In this document: positions 63,057 through 64,000 of the stretch, in pieces | Layout of the letters: every line of letters starts with the position of its first letter | How positions within the stretch are numbered: position 1 is the stretch's first letter | Source: Acidisphaera sp. L21 | GTDB taxonomy: Bacteria > Pseudomonadota > Alphaproteobacteria > Acetobacterales > Acetobacteraceae | DNA: 64,000 bases | Direction of reading: 5' to 3' | NCBI RefSeq assembly: GCF_009765685.1 | Contig: NZ_LMUY01000010.1 | Coordinates: 57,739-121,738, forward strand | Translations under genes and position numbers: made by a program | The notes under the pieces: generated by a model | Database searches by the model: none | Told to the model about the DNA's origin: nothing | What the model saw: the letters and a program-made list of their open reading frames with translations, nothing else

Positions 63057-63061
63057 ACGGT

Positions 63062-63088
63062 CGCCCCCCTCCTGGCGGGAGAGGGGCG
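63062..63088. terminator. Hairpin between GNAT gene and convergent secreted-protein gene
   Basis: An 11-bp imperfect stem (63062-63072 with 63078-63088, one mismatch) lies in the 37-nt convergent gap. Its GGGAGAGGGG arm resembles the one after tatC, suggesting the same dispersed element type. Confidence 0.55.
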
Positions 63089-63093
63089 GCTGG

Positions 63094-63642
63094 TTACTTC
63101 TTCTTGTGGGTCGCGGTCGGGTGGCTCTCGCGCCGGGCCGGGGTGGAGCGGCCGGAGCCCTCGGCGCCAGTTTCGATCACGCAGGCCATGTCCTTGGGCA
63201 GCAGGTCCTTCACCGCGGCGAACTGTGCCAGTTGCGGCACTGGGACGATTGCTGCCTCGGCAAAGATCGGCTTCTGGCGCGGGCAGAAATCGCTGCCCTC
63301 ATGCTGGCCCTTCAGTCCCTGCTCGTTGGCCAGTAACGTGATGTAGCTGTCGTAGCGGGGCTGCGCGGCTCGGCCATAGGTCTTCTTGAACCAGGCATTC
63401 ACCACGCCATCGGACCGAACCAGTTCGCTGCGGTCACGCTCTACGAAGTGGTTGTAATCTTCTTCGTTGCTGCAGGCGACGGCGAGCACGCTCAGCTCGC
63501 TCTTGAGCGCGCCGACGTCGAACGCTTCCTGGTCGGACGGGGACGCGCAGCGTGCTTGGGCGGCGGCCGTCATCCCAACCAGAACGGCGGTGGCCACAAG
63601 GGCGCGACCGGCCTTCAGGGCAATCATGCTGCGTGTGCTCAC
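63094..63642 (-). CDS. Secreted protein of unknown function
   Basis: 182-residue exported protein. Signal peptide about residues 1-31 ('RALVATAVLVGMTAAAQARC'). The mature part carries cysteines at 'ARCASPSD', 'AVACSNEED', 'SDFCPRQ' and 'DMACVIE', consistent with two disulfides, and ends in a Lys-rich tail ('THKKK'). The segment 'DQEAFDVGALKSELSVLAVA' is helical. No family recognised with confidence. It overlaps the next minus-strand gene by 4 nt, so the two are coupled. Confidence 0.72.
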   Translation of the reverse strand: MSTRSMIALKAGRALVATAVLVGMTAAAQARCASPSDQEAFDVGALKSELSVLAVACSNEEDYNHFVERDRSELVRSDGVVNAWFKKTYGRAAQPRYDSYITLLANEQGLKGQHEGSDFCPRQKPIFAEAAIVPVPQLAQFAAVKDLLPKDMACVIETGAEGSGRSTPARRESHPTATHKKK

Positions 63643-64000
63643 TTCGATGTCCTCGAACGCGTGGTGGTGGTGCGGGTCGTGGTGGCGCGGGTGGGGGCCT
63701 TCGTCGGCGCCGCGGCAGGCGCTGCGACGGCGGGGGGCGGGGCGGTATTGATGACGGCCACGTGCATCATCGCGTCACCCGGGATGAACTTCACGGCGAA
63801 GGCGTCGGGGCCAGTGGTGCCGGGGCGAGCGATGTAGTCGACCCGCGTGTCGTCGCCTACCAGGTGGACGTAGACCGAACCGTTGCGCGGCGCCTGCACC
63901 AAGAGGCCGGCGCCATAGGGTTGATCGTTCTGGCGCACTGGGATGCCGCACCAGCCATTGCCGCTGGTGGTCATCGTGGTGGCCGTGTCCTTGCCATCCG
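63639..64000 (-). CDS. Hypothetical protein, cut by window edge (5' part missing)
   Basis: The frame stays open to position 64000, so the true start lies outside the window although an ATG at 63974 is in frame. Visible sequence includes 'NGWCGIPVRQNDQPYGAGLL', 'NGSVYVHLVGDDTRVDYIAR', and 'HVAVINTAPPPAVAAPAAAP', then a Thr/Arg-rich end ('TRATTTRTTTTRSRTSK'). Alternating beta-type patterns suggest a small extracytoplasmic domain, but no family is recognised. It is translationally coupled to the secreted protein downstream (4-nt overlap). Confidence 0.65.
   Translation of the reverse strand, partial: DGKDTATTMTTSGNGWCGIPVRQNDQPYGAGLLVQAPRNGSVYVHLVGDDTRVDYIARPGTTGPDAFAVKFIPGDAMMHVAVINTAPPPAVAAPAAAPTKAPTRATTTRTTTTRSRTSK

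Noticed and set aside
1-64000. CRISPR arrays, IS elements, prophage or rRNA
   Set aside because: I looked for regularly spaced repeats, transposase or integrase motifs and rRNA sequence and saw none.

Overview
The window reads as a chromosomal segment of a GC-rich alphaproteobacterium, most likely of the Acetobacteraceae/Rhodospirillales group (inference). Supporting signs are conserved alphaproteobacterial neighbourhoods (nagZ-scpA-scpB-tatB-tatC, kdsD-lptC-lptA-lptB-rpoN-hpf, kdsB-pheA), a UPF0262 protein, a complex-I NDUFA9-like protein and a mitochondrial-type SUV3-like helicase. I see no phage, transposase, CRISPR array or rRNA. Two tRNA genes are present: Leu(CAG) and Ser(GGA).

Layout. 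0-4.5 kb: a dipeptide-type ABC importer (3' end of the binding protein, two permeases, two ATPases). 4.5-9 kb: nagZ, an M50 site-2 protease, scpA, scpB, tatB and tatC as one tightly packed plus-strand unit; tatA is absent from its usual place. 9-14.5 kb (minus strand): hpf, rpoN, lptB, lptA, lptC and kdsD, linking Kdo synthesis, LPS export and sigma-54. 14.6-15.9 kb: a short RNase D, tRNA-Leu and a small membrane protein. 15.9-23 kb: an NDUFA9-like dehydrogenase, then gltD-gltB (glutamate synthase). 23-29.3 kb: glutathione transferase, orphan response regulator, membrane and secreted unknowns, a YVTN beta-propeller protein, a fatty-acid hydroxylase, cysteine synthase and a rhodanese. 29.3-33.9 kb (minus): a DUF2272 lipoprotein, mtnA, UPF0262, DUF983, pheA and kdsB. 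34-40.3 kb (plus): an inositol-phosphatase-family enzyme coupled to a yejABEF-type peptide importer. 40.2-46.7 kb: MFS transporter, PhoR-like kinase, LppC-like lipoprotein, rsmI, DUF4337 and hemW. 46.8-53.1 kb: a catabolic-looking block (AtzG-like small subunit, amidase, Tat-exported family 5 binding protein, RraA-like protein, FAD oxidoreductase, luciferase-like monooxygenase). 53-64 kb: MmcQ/YjbR protein, SUV3-like helicase, a lower-GC stretch with an orphan gene and trhO, argC, a coiled-coil orphan, tRNA-Ser, lepA, a family 6 binding protein, a GNAT acetyltransferase and two secreted unknowns, the last cut by the window edge.

Most of the window is housekeeping: chromosome segregation, Tat export, LPS assembly, nitrogen assimilation, translation and peptide uptake. 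The parts most worth following up are the amidase/RraA/FAD/LLM block, the lower-GC stretch around trhO, the unusually long LptA, the missing tatA, the SUV3-like helicase, the double-DUF3060 secreted protein, and a terminator-like hairpin with a T-tract directly upstream of argC. I found no clear new defence or mobile system.
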